64,000 bases of DNA from Cepaea nemoralis (Eukaryota; Mollusca; Gastropoda; Stylommatophora; Helicidae): positions 428,001 to 492,000 of the forward strand of contig JACEFZ010004196.1 of assembly GCA_014155875.1 (NCBI GenBank), read 5' to 3'. Below are positions 54,581 through 64,000 of this stretch, one piece after another. The translations under genes were made by a program, and so were the position numbers. Under the pieces are notes generated by a model. It was not told where the DNA came from, did no database searches, and saw nothing but the letters and a program-made list of their open reading frames with translations. The first letter of the stretch is position 1, and every line of letters starts with the position of its first letter.

Positions 54581-54784
54581 TCTAGTTCCAGTGGCTACTT
54601 GTTTGCTTACACATTTGCTCTGTCATCTACAACATTCCTTCCTAATAGATTTGCCCAGGGCAAGCGGGTGTGCAAAGACTGTCTGCTGCTGCACTTTGGG
54701 CGGTGAGCTAGATTATAACAAGAATGTGAAAAAGGCTCTATGGGATCGAGTGGGAAGTGCAGCCAAAGAAACAAAGGCCCCACC

Positions 54785-55295
54785 ATCTAGAGCGGCTGAT
54801 TTAGCAGGTGATGAGCAGAGGGTCTGGTCAACACTCAATGTTTAGATGAAAACACAGGCAGACATTCAATCAGAGGGTGTGGTCAACACTCAATGTTTAG
54901 ATTCAAACACAGACAGACATTCAATCAGAGGGTGTGGTCAACATTCAATGTTTAGATTAAAACACAGACATTCAATCAGAGGGTGTGGTCAACATTCAAT
55001 GTTTAGGTAAAATCACAGGCAGACATTCAAAAAGAGGGTGTGGTCGACACTCAATGTTTAGATGAAAACATAGACATTCAATCAGAGGGCATGGTCAACA
55101 CTCGAAAACACAGACAGACATTCAATCAGAGGGTGTGGTCAACACTCAATGTTTAGATGAAAACTCAGACATTCAATCAGAGGGTCTGGTCAACACTCAA
55201 TGTTTAGATGAAAATACAGACAGACATTCAATCAGAGGGTGAGGTGAATACTCAATGTTTAGATGAAAACACAGACAGACGTTCAATCAGACTGC
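54785..55295. repeat. About 55-bp tandem array, 9 copies
   Basis: 'cagagggtgtggtcaacact' plus 'caatgtttagatgaaaacac' plus 'agacagacattcaat'. Indels give lengths of about 40-57 bp. Confidence 0.93.
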
Positions 55296-55990
55296 CACTA
55301 TAAGCATGGGAATTAGTCAGTCAGATGGTCGCGGTTTCAACTTCATGGCAAAGGTTTGCCCCATAATGCTCCATTCCTGTGCCAGTGAATATCACACAAA
55401 ATGCTCCTCACTGCTCCATGTGAAAAGTTGAACAGACAGGAGTCTCGACAAACCAACAGCCTGCACAGGTATACTATGCGTAAGGTCGCTGCCAGAATGC
55501 CAACACAAAAGTCTGCCATGAAAATATAGTTCATCGTTGATGGAAGCGGCAGTCACTAGAAAACCAGCAGCCACACATTTCTGCATAAGGCAAACCCAGT
55601 TAGTTCAGTTTACTGAACATGCAGTTCATGAAACAAACAACCGATGACAGATGTAAAGGCACTCCACATGAAATTCACAACTCACAGTGTCGCTCCACGT
55701 GCTCAACTCGGTAGGAGGGAGACGGAACCATGCACTATCAGTCCAAGAGTAGGAAAATGCGTAAGAAAACCGAAGCCACAAGCATAAACACTCCAGAGGC
55801 CTTGACAGCTCAACCGCCTATCCTCCATGTTGGACCAGAAGCTGTGGAAACTTCTCTTCACTGGCTCTTGAAGAAGGGGACAGAACATAAGTGTGAATGT
55901 TCAAGTCCAATGATGTTGATTCTTGATTTCATATTTCCTGCTAGTGCCAGATTGGATTCCTATTCTATCATTTGTAGTTGCATGGCTTGA
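55296..55990. other. Stretch with no recognised feature
   Basis: Contains an 86-codon plus frame (55730-55990) that I cannot match to anything, and no transposon signature. Confidence 0.4.
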
Positions 55991-56260
55991 AAGAGAGTAA
56001 TGAAACTAGAACATTATATACAATAAGAAATAAACAGATTTCTTTGGCCTTATGTTGAGAATGAAGGCACTGGAGAATATTGCGACAACTGGAAAGATCA
56101 GTCGGAAAAGAGGCAGAGACCGACCAAGAGAAATAAAGCTGGGTGGACTGAGACGGTGGCATGGAGGAATATCATCAACAGAGTTGATCCAGAACATCAA
56201 GGACCGAGATCTGTGGATAGACAAGAACCCCTACACCAGCTGGCAGGGCATTTGATGATG
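55990..56260 (+). mobile_element. RTE (LINE-B type) 3' end
   Basis: 'gagaatgaaggcactggaga', 'gaaaagaggcagagaccgac', 'gagttgatccagaacatcaa' and 'ggcagggcatttgatgatgc' match LINE-B from about 33690 to its end. Confidence 0.9.
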
Positions 56261-56439
56261 CTGTAGTTGCATGTAGTCACTGATTCGTGTTGCCAAGTAA
56301 TCCCATCATTGCCATGTAGATAGAGAGAGAGAAACTGATGAGGAAGGTGTAAGAGAAGAATGAGAGAGGGCGAGACTATGACGGAAAGAGAAATGAATGT
56401 GACATAAAGAGAAAACTAGTATTAACGGTGTCAGTTATG

Positions 56440-56640
56440 GAGTGGTTTAGAGGTAGTGTCTGTCTGTAACTTGACCAGAGCTACAAAGTGTATGCTCTGT
56501 GCCCAATGTCACTGGTACCCTTAGTATTGGACTCTTCGCTGGCTGTTGCAGATGAGTATGGAGCATGTATGGAAATGTCCAAAGTGCGGGGATGTCAGTT
56601 CTCACTCACCTCAACTCTTTCAATTGAGAAGTGCCTAGAA
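56440..56640 (+). mobile_element. LINE-C cysteine-tail fragment, plus strand
   Basis: 'ggctgttgcagatgagtatg' and 'gagcatgtatggaaatgtcc' encode the same 'CCR.VWSMYGNV' tail seen on the minus strand elsewhere. Confidence 0.7.
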
Positions 56641-56887
56641 GAAATCTAGCTCTAGATCATTATCAGATAGCCAGGTTTTTTTTTGCAGAATGTCACTCTC
56701 ATCCTAGCCCATTGAACAAGATGACTGGTCCTTTACTGTTTCATCCACCCCATGCTTGTTATTCCCAGGGTGTCTGTAATATCCAGCATCCACTGTTGTG
56801 ATGGCAGGCCCTTGCCTTGTCTTCCAGGAACCATGACTTCGTTCTGAACCACTGTGATGTTTAATGTGGTCAGAGTGTTACAGTCTT

Positions 56888-57474
56888 CGAGACATGAGAC
56901 TATTTATGAGCCAGGTTTATTCACTACTCAGATGGTGTCAGTCAAACAGTCATGGACCCGGCACACACCACAAGACATGAGACTATTTATGAGCCAGGTT
57001 TATTCACTACTCAGATGGTGTCAGTCAAACAGTCATGGACCCGGCACACACCACAAGACATGAGACTATTTATGAGCCAGGTTTATTCACTACTCAGATG
57101 GTGTCAGTCAAACAGTCATGGACCCGGCACACACCACAAGACATGAGACTATTTATGAGCCAGGTTTATTCACTACTCAGATGGTGTCAGTCAAACAGTC
57201 ATGGACCCGGCACACACCACAAGACATGAGACTATTTATGAGCCAGGTTTATTCACTACTCAGATGGTGTCAGTCAAACAGTCATGGACCCGGCACACAC
57301 CACAAGACATGAGACTATTTATGAGCCAGGTTTATTCACTACTCAGATGGTGTCAGTCAAACAGTCATGGACCCGGCACACACCACAAGACATGAGACTA
57401 TTTATGAGCCAGGTTTATTCACTACTCAGATGGTGTCAGTCAAACAGTCATGGACCCGGCACACACCACAAGAC
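56888..57474. repeat. 83-bp tandem array, 7 copies, essentially identical
   Basis: 'gacatgagactatttatgag' plus 'ccaggtttattcactactca' and so on, repeated every 83 bp with no difference that I can see. The array is therefore very recent. The frames of 64 codons are overlapping artefacts. Confidence 0.98.
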
Positions 57475-57775
57475 GAACCAGGGATGTGCTGCTAGCGTCA
57501 TATTTCATGTTTAGACTCGGTCATTCATTCGTGGATCAACAGATTATGCAACCACACATAAAACACATTCAAGATTGGTGCATCAGCCACGTACACGTAT
57601 GTCACAGCAGATAACATACTCCAAGACTGCCCAAAACACGATATATCTAGGCAAACCTTCTGGTCTAGACAAACAGCAGTGGAAGATAAACTCTATGGAC
57701 TATTGAGTGAACTAAAAAAGGTTAATTCATACACGGGACAACATTGCAGTTATAGACACGTCAAGTGAACGAAAG
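57475..57775 (+). mobile_element. LINE-C C-terminal fragment, right flank of the 83-bp array
   Basis: A frame reads 'YVTADNILQDCPKHDISRQT' then 'VEDKLYGLLSELKKVNSYTG', the last part of RNase H-type LINE proteins, ending near 57765. Confidence 0.75.
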
Positions 57776-57804
57776 TAGTAGTTTGTGGATGTAATTTTTT
57801 TCAG

Positions 57805-57975
57805 AGACCCTGTGGGTCATCGCTGGAGCTATGGATTTGTGCTCTGTGTGATGATTTCAGTGGGTAATTAGCAGCTCTGCAATAGACAGACTGCACTGGA
57901 TAGGGAAATTCTTGATGCAATGAAGTCAATTGTCTGCCTTTCGTTTGTATATGATTTTATAATAAATATGTAAAC
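57805..57975 (+). mobile_element. SINE-3 body remnant
   Basis: 'accctgtgggtcatcgctgg', 'tttgtgctctgtgtgatg' and 'gatgcaatgaagtcaa' parallel the body of SINE-3 (complement of 29700-29830). Confidence 0.6.
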
Positions 57976-57984
57976 ATCTTATGC

Positions 57985-58235
57985 TGGCTACGTAGCGAAG
58001 GGGTTATACACGCAGTTAGTGATCCTGCATACCATGTTCAAAACACAGCTGCAGGCAATTTGGCAGCATACCACCTTACATTGTTTTTAAAAAAAAATAA
58101 AATGGTATGGGTGCTGGTTATTCAGAAAGCAATGGCAAACTACTGAACATAAACTTGCCAAGAGATCACAAACAGCCAAAAAATGCTGGGGCTTACTACA
58201 AAGTCCTTTAGAGGATATGCAGCTAATTAAAAAAA
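57985..58235 (+). mobile_element. SINE-1, full copy
   Basis: Head 'gctacgtagcgaaggggtta', B-box-like 'gttcaaaacacagctgc', body 'ttcagaaagcaatggcaaac', end 'agaggatatgcagctaatta' plus A run. Confidence 0.88.
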
Positions 58236-58284
58236 AATATTTTATGCAATAAGTCCCGGTCACTGGAGGTGGAGGGATGCAGAG

Positions 58285-58629
58285 GTGTTTCCAAGGCACC
58301 AGGGCCGGGATCTATATTGGTCAAGACCTGCTAACCACGTCCACGCCGTGCATCCTGGGCAACAGGTCCCTTCCGGGACCTGGCTAACATCAGTAGGATT
58401 GATGATTCCTCCGAAGCCAGAGAGTATCTGCCTGCACGGCGAGGAACCACCAGTCTGCACACCAATAAGCCAGACATGGGACAACGGATATTCACGCAAA
58501 CCTCAGGTCCGGTATGACATTACATTGATGTTGGACAACAGGATGTTTTCATCTGACATACAGGACTTCACGCTGCAGTTCACAGCCAGCGAACGCAAGC
58601 AAGCAAGCATTGGAGGTAGAAAGAAATAA
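58285..58629 (+). other. Unassigned 114-codon open frame
   Basis: ATG at 58285, stop at 58627. Composition is mixed and GC-richer than its surroundings, with 'WLTSVGLMIPPKPESICLHG' and 'RYDITLMLDNRMFSSDIQDF'. No family recognised. It sits between a SINE-1 and an RTE fragment, so it may be part of a retroelement or an isolated exon. Low confidence that it is a gene. Confidence 0.25.
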
Positions 58630-59265
58630 TTTGCACGTTACATAGAACCAGTTTTAACATGGGGCTGTGAATCCAGGACAATTGGTAAACAAGCAGAAAT
58701 ATCCCTGCAAGCACGCTAGCAAAGCTGATTGTGAACTGCACTAGTAATGTCATGATTAGCATGGTCAGATGCGGGTTCAGATCCTGGGCTCGTCACTGGC
58801 CCAAAATGATGGAAAGATTGGCCATTTATTCCTCCTTGTTCGCAGGCCTACAAAATGTCATGGTGCTATCAGAGCCTTAGCATGAAACTGCAGTGAGACA
58901 ATTTAAAAAATCCCTGATGTCTGGAGATAGGGTTTTACAGAAGAATGCTGACCATTCCTTCCAAAGCCAGAATGAGTCATCTAAACATTTTGAAACATGT
59001 TGAGAACAAAACATATCACAAACTTCAGACAGAGACAGTCAACATTCTTGGGCAACTTTATGAGAAATGAAAAACTGGAACATGTGACAGCTGGAAAGAT
59101 TTGCGGAAAGAGATTGAGGAAGACAGTAACAGATGATTCGTGACAGCCTTGTGTTATGGTATGGAAAGGGGTCAGCTCATGAAGTGATACAGGCTGCTGT
59201 AGACTGCAAGATGTGAAGGAGCACGATCGCCCATGGCAGCCAGCAAGGCACTTGATGACACAAAA
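58630..59265 (+). mobile_element. RTE fragment split by a SINE-4
   Basis: Left: 'RYIEPVLTWGCESRTIGKQA'. Right: 'LGNFMRNEKLEHVTAGKICG' and the end 'gccagcaaggcacttgatga'. The gap is the SINE-4 at 58712-58905. Confidence 0.78.
58712..58905 (+). mobile_element. SINE-4 (tRNA-like), imperfect target duplication
   Basis: 'ctgcactagtaatgtcatga' (A-box region), 'gcgggttcagatcctgg' (B box), 'gatggaaagattggccattt', 'cgcaggcctacaaaatgt'. Flanks 'aatatccctg' and 'aaaatccctg' look like a target duplication. Confidence 0.75.
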
Positions 59266-59439
59266 CTACAAGCAATGTACCATAAACAACAAACAAACCA
59301 CTGAGGAAGTAAACATTTACATTTCCAGAGTTTTAACTGTATTGCATGTTAACAACCAGCATAAGGTTATCAAAAATAAACACAAAGTGTTGTATAAATT
59401 CTTGTCAGCTTGATATAAATTGTGATCCATGGACACATC

Positions 59440-59715
59440 AAATAAGTATAATAATAACATATTTTAAACAAGAGTTTAGTTGCATTTGTGTCTCTTTGGT
59501 AGAGTTGATGATGAAACACATATATGAAACATCAGACAAAAGGACTACCTTATAATTTAAACAAGAGTTTAGTAACATTTGTGTCACTTTGGTAGAGTTG
59601 ATGATGAAACAAATATAGAAAACATCAGACAAAAGGACTACCTTATAATTTAAACAAGAGTTTAGTTGCATTTGTGTCACTTGGTAGAGTTGATAATAAA
59701 ACAAATATTTGAAAC
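59440..59715. repeat. About 94-bp tandem repeat, 3 copies
   Basis: 'ttaaacaagagtttagttgc' at 59464, 59557 and 59650, with 'tggtagagttgatgatgaaa' following each time. Confidence 0.92.
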
Positions 59716-60059
59716 ATAAGATAAATAGACTACTATAGGTGTAGCACTTGGTGATGACACAAGACAAAGATGCTTAGTGATGGTGGATGCAGTCATAACA
59801 TATATGATATGATAATATATATAAATCCTGAGGACACGCTAATGCAAAACAATGCTGCCTGTATAATCAACACTGATTTTAGTTTTCAACAAAGATAGTT
59901 ATATATTGCTAATGAGACACAATCAGTACGGAGGATAACTAATGCAAAACACTGCCTGCGCTGAAACAAAGATTTTAGTATTCAACATATATGGTAATAT
60001 TCTGCACATGTTGATACACAACCAGTACGGAGGATACACTCATGCAAAACAAGACTGTG
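59716..60059. other. Stretch with ~120-bp decayed repeats, no gene
   Basis: 'aatgcaaaacaatgctgcct' and 'aatgcaaaacactgcctgcg' at about 59840 and 59940, and 'catgcaaaacaagactgtg' at 60040, show three decayed units. Confidence 0.6.
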
Positions 60060-60375
60060 ATTTCAATATTTAACAAAGACAATGTCATGTCAGTATTTAA
60101 CAAGGGCAATGATAGTATTTGACACAGATAAGTATGTTGATAAAGACAATGATATGTTAGTATTTGACAAAGATAAGCACATTTCAGTATCTGACAAAGA
60201 CAATTCTATTTCAGTATTTGACAAAGATAAGTATGTTTCAGTACATGACAAACACAATATTTCAGTATTTGTCATAGACAGCTGTTTGTCAGTATTTGAC
60301 AAAGATAAGCATGTTTCAGTTTTTGACAGACAATAATATTTCAATATTTGACAAAAACAATAATATTTCATGTCA
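60060..60375. repeat. About 28-bp tandem array, ~10 copies
   Basis: 'tcagtatttgacaaagataa' with variable 7-10 bp links. Confidence 0.9.
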
Positions 60376-60489
60376 TAGACAGTTGACTTCAGTATTTAAT
60401 GAAGAAAACTATGTCTCACTGTCCAGCAAACCAGGGATTTCCTCAGAGACTTGGCCTCCCAGGCCGACCTAGCCCAAAGTGGGTACCAG

Positions 60490-61095
60490 GCAATTTCCAA
60501 ATTTGTTAGAGAAATTGCATGTAGACAGTCAAGTTGTTTTGGGCATGTTATGCAGAGGAATCAACTTGTAAACTTAGTGACAAACTGGCAGGATGAATAA
60601 ACTTTTAAACTTAGTGACAAACTGGCAGGACGAATAAACTTTTAAACTTAGTGACAAACTGGCAGGACGAATAAACTTTCAAACTTAGTGACAAACTGGC
60701 AGGACGAATAAACTTTTAAACTTAGTGACAAACTAGCAGGAGGAATCAACTGTTAAACTTAGTGACATACTGGCAGGACAAATAAACTTTTAAACTTAGT
60801 GACAAACTGGCAGGAGGGATCAACTTTTAAACTTAGTGACAAACTGGCAGGAGGAATCAACTTTTAAACTTAGTGACAAACTGGCAGGAGGAATCAACTT
60901 TTAAACTTAGTGACAAATTGGTAGGAGGAATCAACTTGTAAACTTAGTGCTGGCAGGAGGAATCAACTTTTAAATTTAGTGACAAACTGGCGAACTTCAT
61001 GGGAAAAGAACAAGATGGAGATAAAGAGTAAACACCTAGATGGCCTAGTCAAAGGGCATATTTGGGGAGAATTCCAGACAGAGATGAATAATTAA
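60490..61095 (+). mobile_element. RTE C-terminal fragment expanded by an internal array
   Basis: Left flank encodes 'SCFGHVMQRNQLVNLVTNWQ'. Right flank 'aaacctagatggcctagtca'-like ('cacctagatggcctagtcaa') follows the 'GK...DGL' region. The array at 60560-60995 lies between. Confidence 0.75.
60560..60995. repeat. 37-bp tandem array, 12 copies, made from RTE coding sequence
   Basis: 'aacttttaaacttagtgaca' plus 'aactggcaggaggaatc'. The first copy ('gaggaatcaacttgtaaact') is the RTE codons for RNQLVNLVT. Confidence 0.95.
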
Positions 61096-61267
61096 GATTT
61101 CAAGAAACACACATTGAAAGAAACTTGTTAAACACCTCAGTACAGCAAAGATCAAACATGTCCACTAAATTGTGGCAAGAATTATTCAACAATATAATAA
61201 ACATAAAACATATCGACATTTTAGTTAATATTAAAAAAATAATAATGGAAAATCAAGATTGTGTCAA

Positions 61268-61500
61268 TTTCTTCTCAAACAACATCATCACGTGCCATGC
61301 CGATAAACATTGGTGGTCATGTTTCACCATCCATCTCACACGAACGCTTAGCTCTGTGTTTTGGTCTCAACCATGCCATGAGGTCAAGCCATCCATATAT
61401 TTACTTCTCTGTCTTCCCTTTGATTTCCCCATCAATCTTGCCGCTGTCACCAAGTTCTCCAGTGTATTTCTTCTCATAAAATGTCCAAAAAAAGAAGAAA
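61268..61500 (-). mobile_element. RTE C-terminal fragment, minus strand
   Basis: 'FFGHFMRRNTLENLVTAARL' and 'GRQRSKYMDGLTSWHG', the same subfamily as 35893-36110. Confidence 0.82.
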
Positions 61501-61524
61501 AGACTGAGTTATAAATTACTTCAG

Positions 61525-61818
61525 TGGTGGAGGTCAGCATGGAAGAATGGATAAGGGTGCTCGCTAATAAACTTCCGGTGTGCTGATGCCGAGGAAGCTG
61601 GTTCAACCCCTAAATCGATCAGCTGGATTAAAATATTGACTTCTCGGCCTTGACTTGGGAACATAAATTACAAATACCTCTGAAGTCGGGGTGGGTTCGT
61701 TTGATGGTGAGGGCCACTGGTAAAAGAGAAAGCTAACAGAGAAATATGCAGAAATCAGTTCAGTGCACTAGTAGTAGTAGCATATGTATGGACTATGCTT
61801 GAGTTCACAGCCAGCGAA
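61525..61818 (+). mobile_element. SINE-2, full copy
   Basis: Head 'aggtcagcatggaagaatgg', 'gaggaagctggttcaacccc' (B box), body 'acctctgaagtcggggtggg', 3' part 'tatggactatgcttgagttc', A-rich tail. The head resembles tRNA-Leu in spacing. Confidence 0.88.
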
Positions 61819-61999
61819 CGTAAAATAAAAACAAAAAACTTCAGTGGTGACATCTATTGCTGCCTTTTACTAACACAAATAATAAACAGCAGTCTACACT
61901 GATTACCAAAGCTCTATGACTATTCCATGTGTATAATAATATACACATACATTAATCAAACTAACAAAATTTATACGTTTATAAAATTAATAAAACATA

Positions 62000-62400
62000 T
62001 ATATGACACAGTGGTTTCTGAGGAGATGCAAAGAATACCATGGGCGGACAGAAAAACCATTGAGACAGTCTTTCAAGAAACAGATGATGATAATCATTAT
62101 CTTCCCCAGAAACATGATGTAGACAGTCAACCCTTTTTTTTGGGAGGGGGGGGGGGTGGAGGTTGGGGCGTGTGGTAGGAAGAAACAAACTTGAAAACTC
62201 AGCAACATCAGGCAAGCTTTATGGAAAAAAAAGCAACAGTCAGACAGAGATAAATATCTGTATGGCTTGGCCACATGGCATAATTGGGATAGGAACAAAT
62301 AACTGATCCAAGGCTCTTGTGATCGTGTGAGGTGGCGAACCATGACCGCCCACTACTATCAGCAAGGCACATGAGAATGATTTATAGTAGAAACTCTGGC
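62000..62400 (+). mobile_element. RTE C-terminal remnant
   Basis: Broken plus-strand codons with 'aacttgaaaactcagcaaca', 'gacagagataaatatctg', 'atggcttggccacatggcat' and 'gtgaggtggcgaaccatgac' follow the order of an RTE end ('YMDGLA..H', 'RVRW'). It includes a G run at 62148-62160. Confidence 0.55.
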
Positions 62401-62855
62401 CTTTTCTGTCACAATTAAACAAACTAAATGTAACTGCATTTCAAGAAAACTCTCACCCCCTTTAATCATGCTCACGAAGCAAAGAAACAACAATAATAAA
62501 TCACTATTTGTGTCTCTCCAACCAAAAACAAGCAAGATTGTAAATTTAAATAACATAAAGTCTCTGCAAAATACAAACTGTTTCTATTGCATAAATCTTG
62601 AGGAACTATGTACAGGTTATCTTCCACATGATTCCTCATATCAATAATTGTGCTCTAGGGACAGCACTGTTTCTGTACCACAGTGGTTACCCGATTCACG
62701 TCACAGATACCCGATATACAATTAATGCCACAACAATATACAACAAATGAAATTCAATAATTAAATACTGCCAAGTTATGATGCCCACATCGCCAACTCT
62801 CTCATATCATCATCCTCTATGACGCGACCTGCAAAAAAAAACAAAAAAACAATAC
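62401..62855. other. Stretch with no recognised feature
   Basis: AT-rich with no frame or repeat. Confidence 0.4.
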
Positions 62856-63005
62856 AAAATAATCATTGTTATAATTATCATCGTTGTTTTCAAAGCAAAA
62901 TTAGTTATTTTCAATATTATCATGTTTGTTTTCAAAACGAATTTACGGTTATTTTCATTATTATCATGTTTGTTTTCAAAACAAAATTATTGTTATTTTT
63001 ATTTT
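62856..63005. repeat. About 43-bp tandem repeat, 3 copies
   Basis: 'ttattatcatgtttgttttc' plus 'aaaacgaatttacgg' at about 62870, 62915 and 62958. Confidence 0.88.
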
Positions 63006-63034
63006 CTTGAAACAAAAAGACACAAACAATAGAT

Positions 63035-63410
63035 TACATTATTTATTGCCTAGCATATTTCGCTGCATCTCGTCAGGTACATACTGCAGAATTCACACAG
63101 CATAAAGTAAAATAACTAGATAAATCCTTCAAACTGAAATATACACATGTTCGCACAGTAATGTCAATTGTCTACCATGGTAATTTTAAACTGACTAACA
63201 TGTCTCTCTGTTTGCACAAAACTGGCTTCTTCTTCTTCAGCATTCCGAGCCATTGAGGTTCTTTGCTGCAGATGCAAGCCATCTCCATTCGTCTCTCTGG
63301 TTGACCTTCTCTTGCTAGTTGCTGATTCCAAGTGCTTGTAGGTCTGTATGTATATTATCTCTCCACCGTCTTCTTGGTCTACCTCGGGGTCTACGGTCAT
63401 TTGTTTCCTA
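63035..63410 (-). mobile_element. LINE reverse-transcriptase C-terminal fragment, minus strand
   Basis: Minus-strand codons near 63400-63230 read, in two frames, 'RPRRRWRDNIHTDLQALG' and 'RDEWRWLASAAKNL', the tail of an RTE/Jockey-type polymerase. The left part is the repeat shared with 49375. Confidence 0.7.
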
Positions 63411-63544
63411 AGTGTAAGCGAGTTTTGTTTCCCTACTACAAAACTGACTTATGTAGATTAATTATTATGGCTTCTGCAAACTTTAACAAGCGACTATTTT
63501 GTGTGTTAAACAACGTGCAAAAGGCACTGTCTCTATAATTACAT

Positions 63545-64000
63545 GGCCGCTTTCCAACACATGCCTAGCAATTGAAGAAGTGGGAAGCTACCGGCGTGTC
63601 GGCCTACCTAGGCTCCCATCGCCTGTGTGTAGTATCTTGTCAGTCCATTGAGTTTTGTGTTCAGCAACTCTGTTGTTCACCTGCCGCTCTCTTCTGCCAA
63701 TGTAGGTAGACTGATATCTACATGTGAATTGGTAAATACAATTTGATTTGGTGTACAGAGAAACGGGTTCTTTTACTGTTGGGGTGGGAATAGTGTGGTT
63801 CTGTACATAATAACTGGAATTGCAGCACAAAATGTTCGGCCAACTGCTGTAATGAGCCGGTTCTGTAGATGTTGCATTACATCATCTCCTCGAAAGGTTA
63901 GCTGGATGAATACCTTGAGTTTAAGAACTGTAGTTTCGTCTGGTTTTGATTTGGGCTGTTGGCAGTGGTGCTTTATAAATTCTGTGGAGTACCAATTCAG
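63545..64000 (-). mobile_element. Penelope-like element fragment with GIY-YIG endonuclease domain, minus strand
   Basis: Frame 63830-63588 encodes 'IPTPTVKEPVSLYTKSNCIY', 'QFTCRYQSTYIGRRERQVNN' and 'RVAEHKTQW'. This is the linker and GIY-YIG core (Y-x-F then Y-I-G-R) of Penelope-like elements. Upstream codons ('VFIQLTFRGDDVMQ') lie in another frame, so there is a shift near 63830. It continues past the right edge. Confidence 0.82.

Noticed and set aside
63040..63085. Possible hammerhead ribozyme core on the minus strand (CTGACGA ... GAAA) near a Penelope-like element
   Set aside because: The bases between the two core boxes do not form a proper stem II, and the related copy at 49380 has changed the core (CTGACAA).

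Overview
This window is nuclear DNA from an animal, most likely an invertebrate and possibly a lophotrochozoan such as a mollusc. The evidence is GT-AG introns of several kilobases in two host genes, many non-LTR retrotransposons of APE/RTE type, tRNA-derived SINEs, mariner and hAT DNA transposons, and a Penelope-like fragment with a GIY-YIG domain. The species cannot be named from the sequence. There is no bacterial operon, CRISPR array or rRNA gene, and no convincing tRNA gene.

Two host genes are supported. (1) On the minus strand, exons at 10620-9197 and 4364-2930 join in phase and encode at least 948 residues of a low-complexity nuclear-type protein. It starts with one C2HC zinc finger that resembles the N-terminal finger of ZFP64-type proteins. 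Its 3' exons lie beyond the left edge, behind about 2.7 kb of SINE, GAA tract and minisatellite. (2) On the plus strand, a complete flavin-containing monooxygenase gene has six coding exons between 28500 and 49956. They splice in frame to 433 residues with all family motifs. Its introns carry most of the transposons of the window's middle.

The rest is repeats. LINE-A (about 18.58-22.55 kb) is the best-preserved retrotransposon, with endonuclease, reverse transcriptase and a C-terminal C2H2 finger. Six short elements (here NA-A) share its putative 5' leader and most share its 3' end. LINE-B (29.93-33.91 kb, RTE type) is split by a hAT element with a perfect 8-bp target duplication. LINE-C is an RNase H-bearing LINE present only as fragments. 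SINE-1 to SINE-5 are provisional names for tRNA-like short elements, several with visible target-site duplications. More than twenty tandem arrays (18-103 bp units, 2 to about 100 copies) fill the gaps.

The main pattern I would follow up is that many arrays are amplified pieces of an identifiable parent: the 3' coding ends of LINEs, SINE bodies, the NA-A leader, and in one case the last codons and 3'UTR of the monooxygenase gene. Two FMO exon edges (the exon 2 acceptor and the exon 6 stop/polyA region) carry local tandem duplications that create decoy splice or polyadenylation signals. Right of the FMO gene (50-64 kb) I see only transposon debris, tandem arrays and short unassigned stretches.
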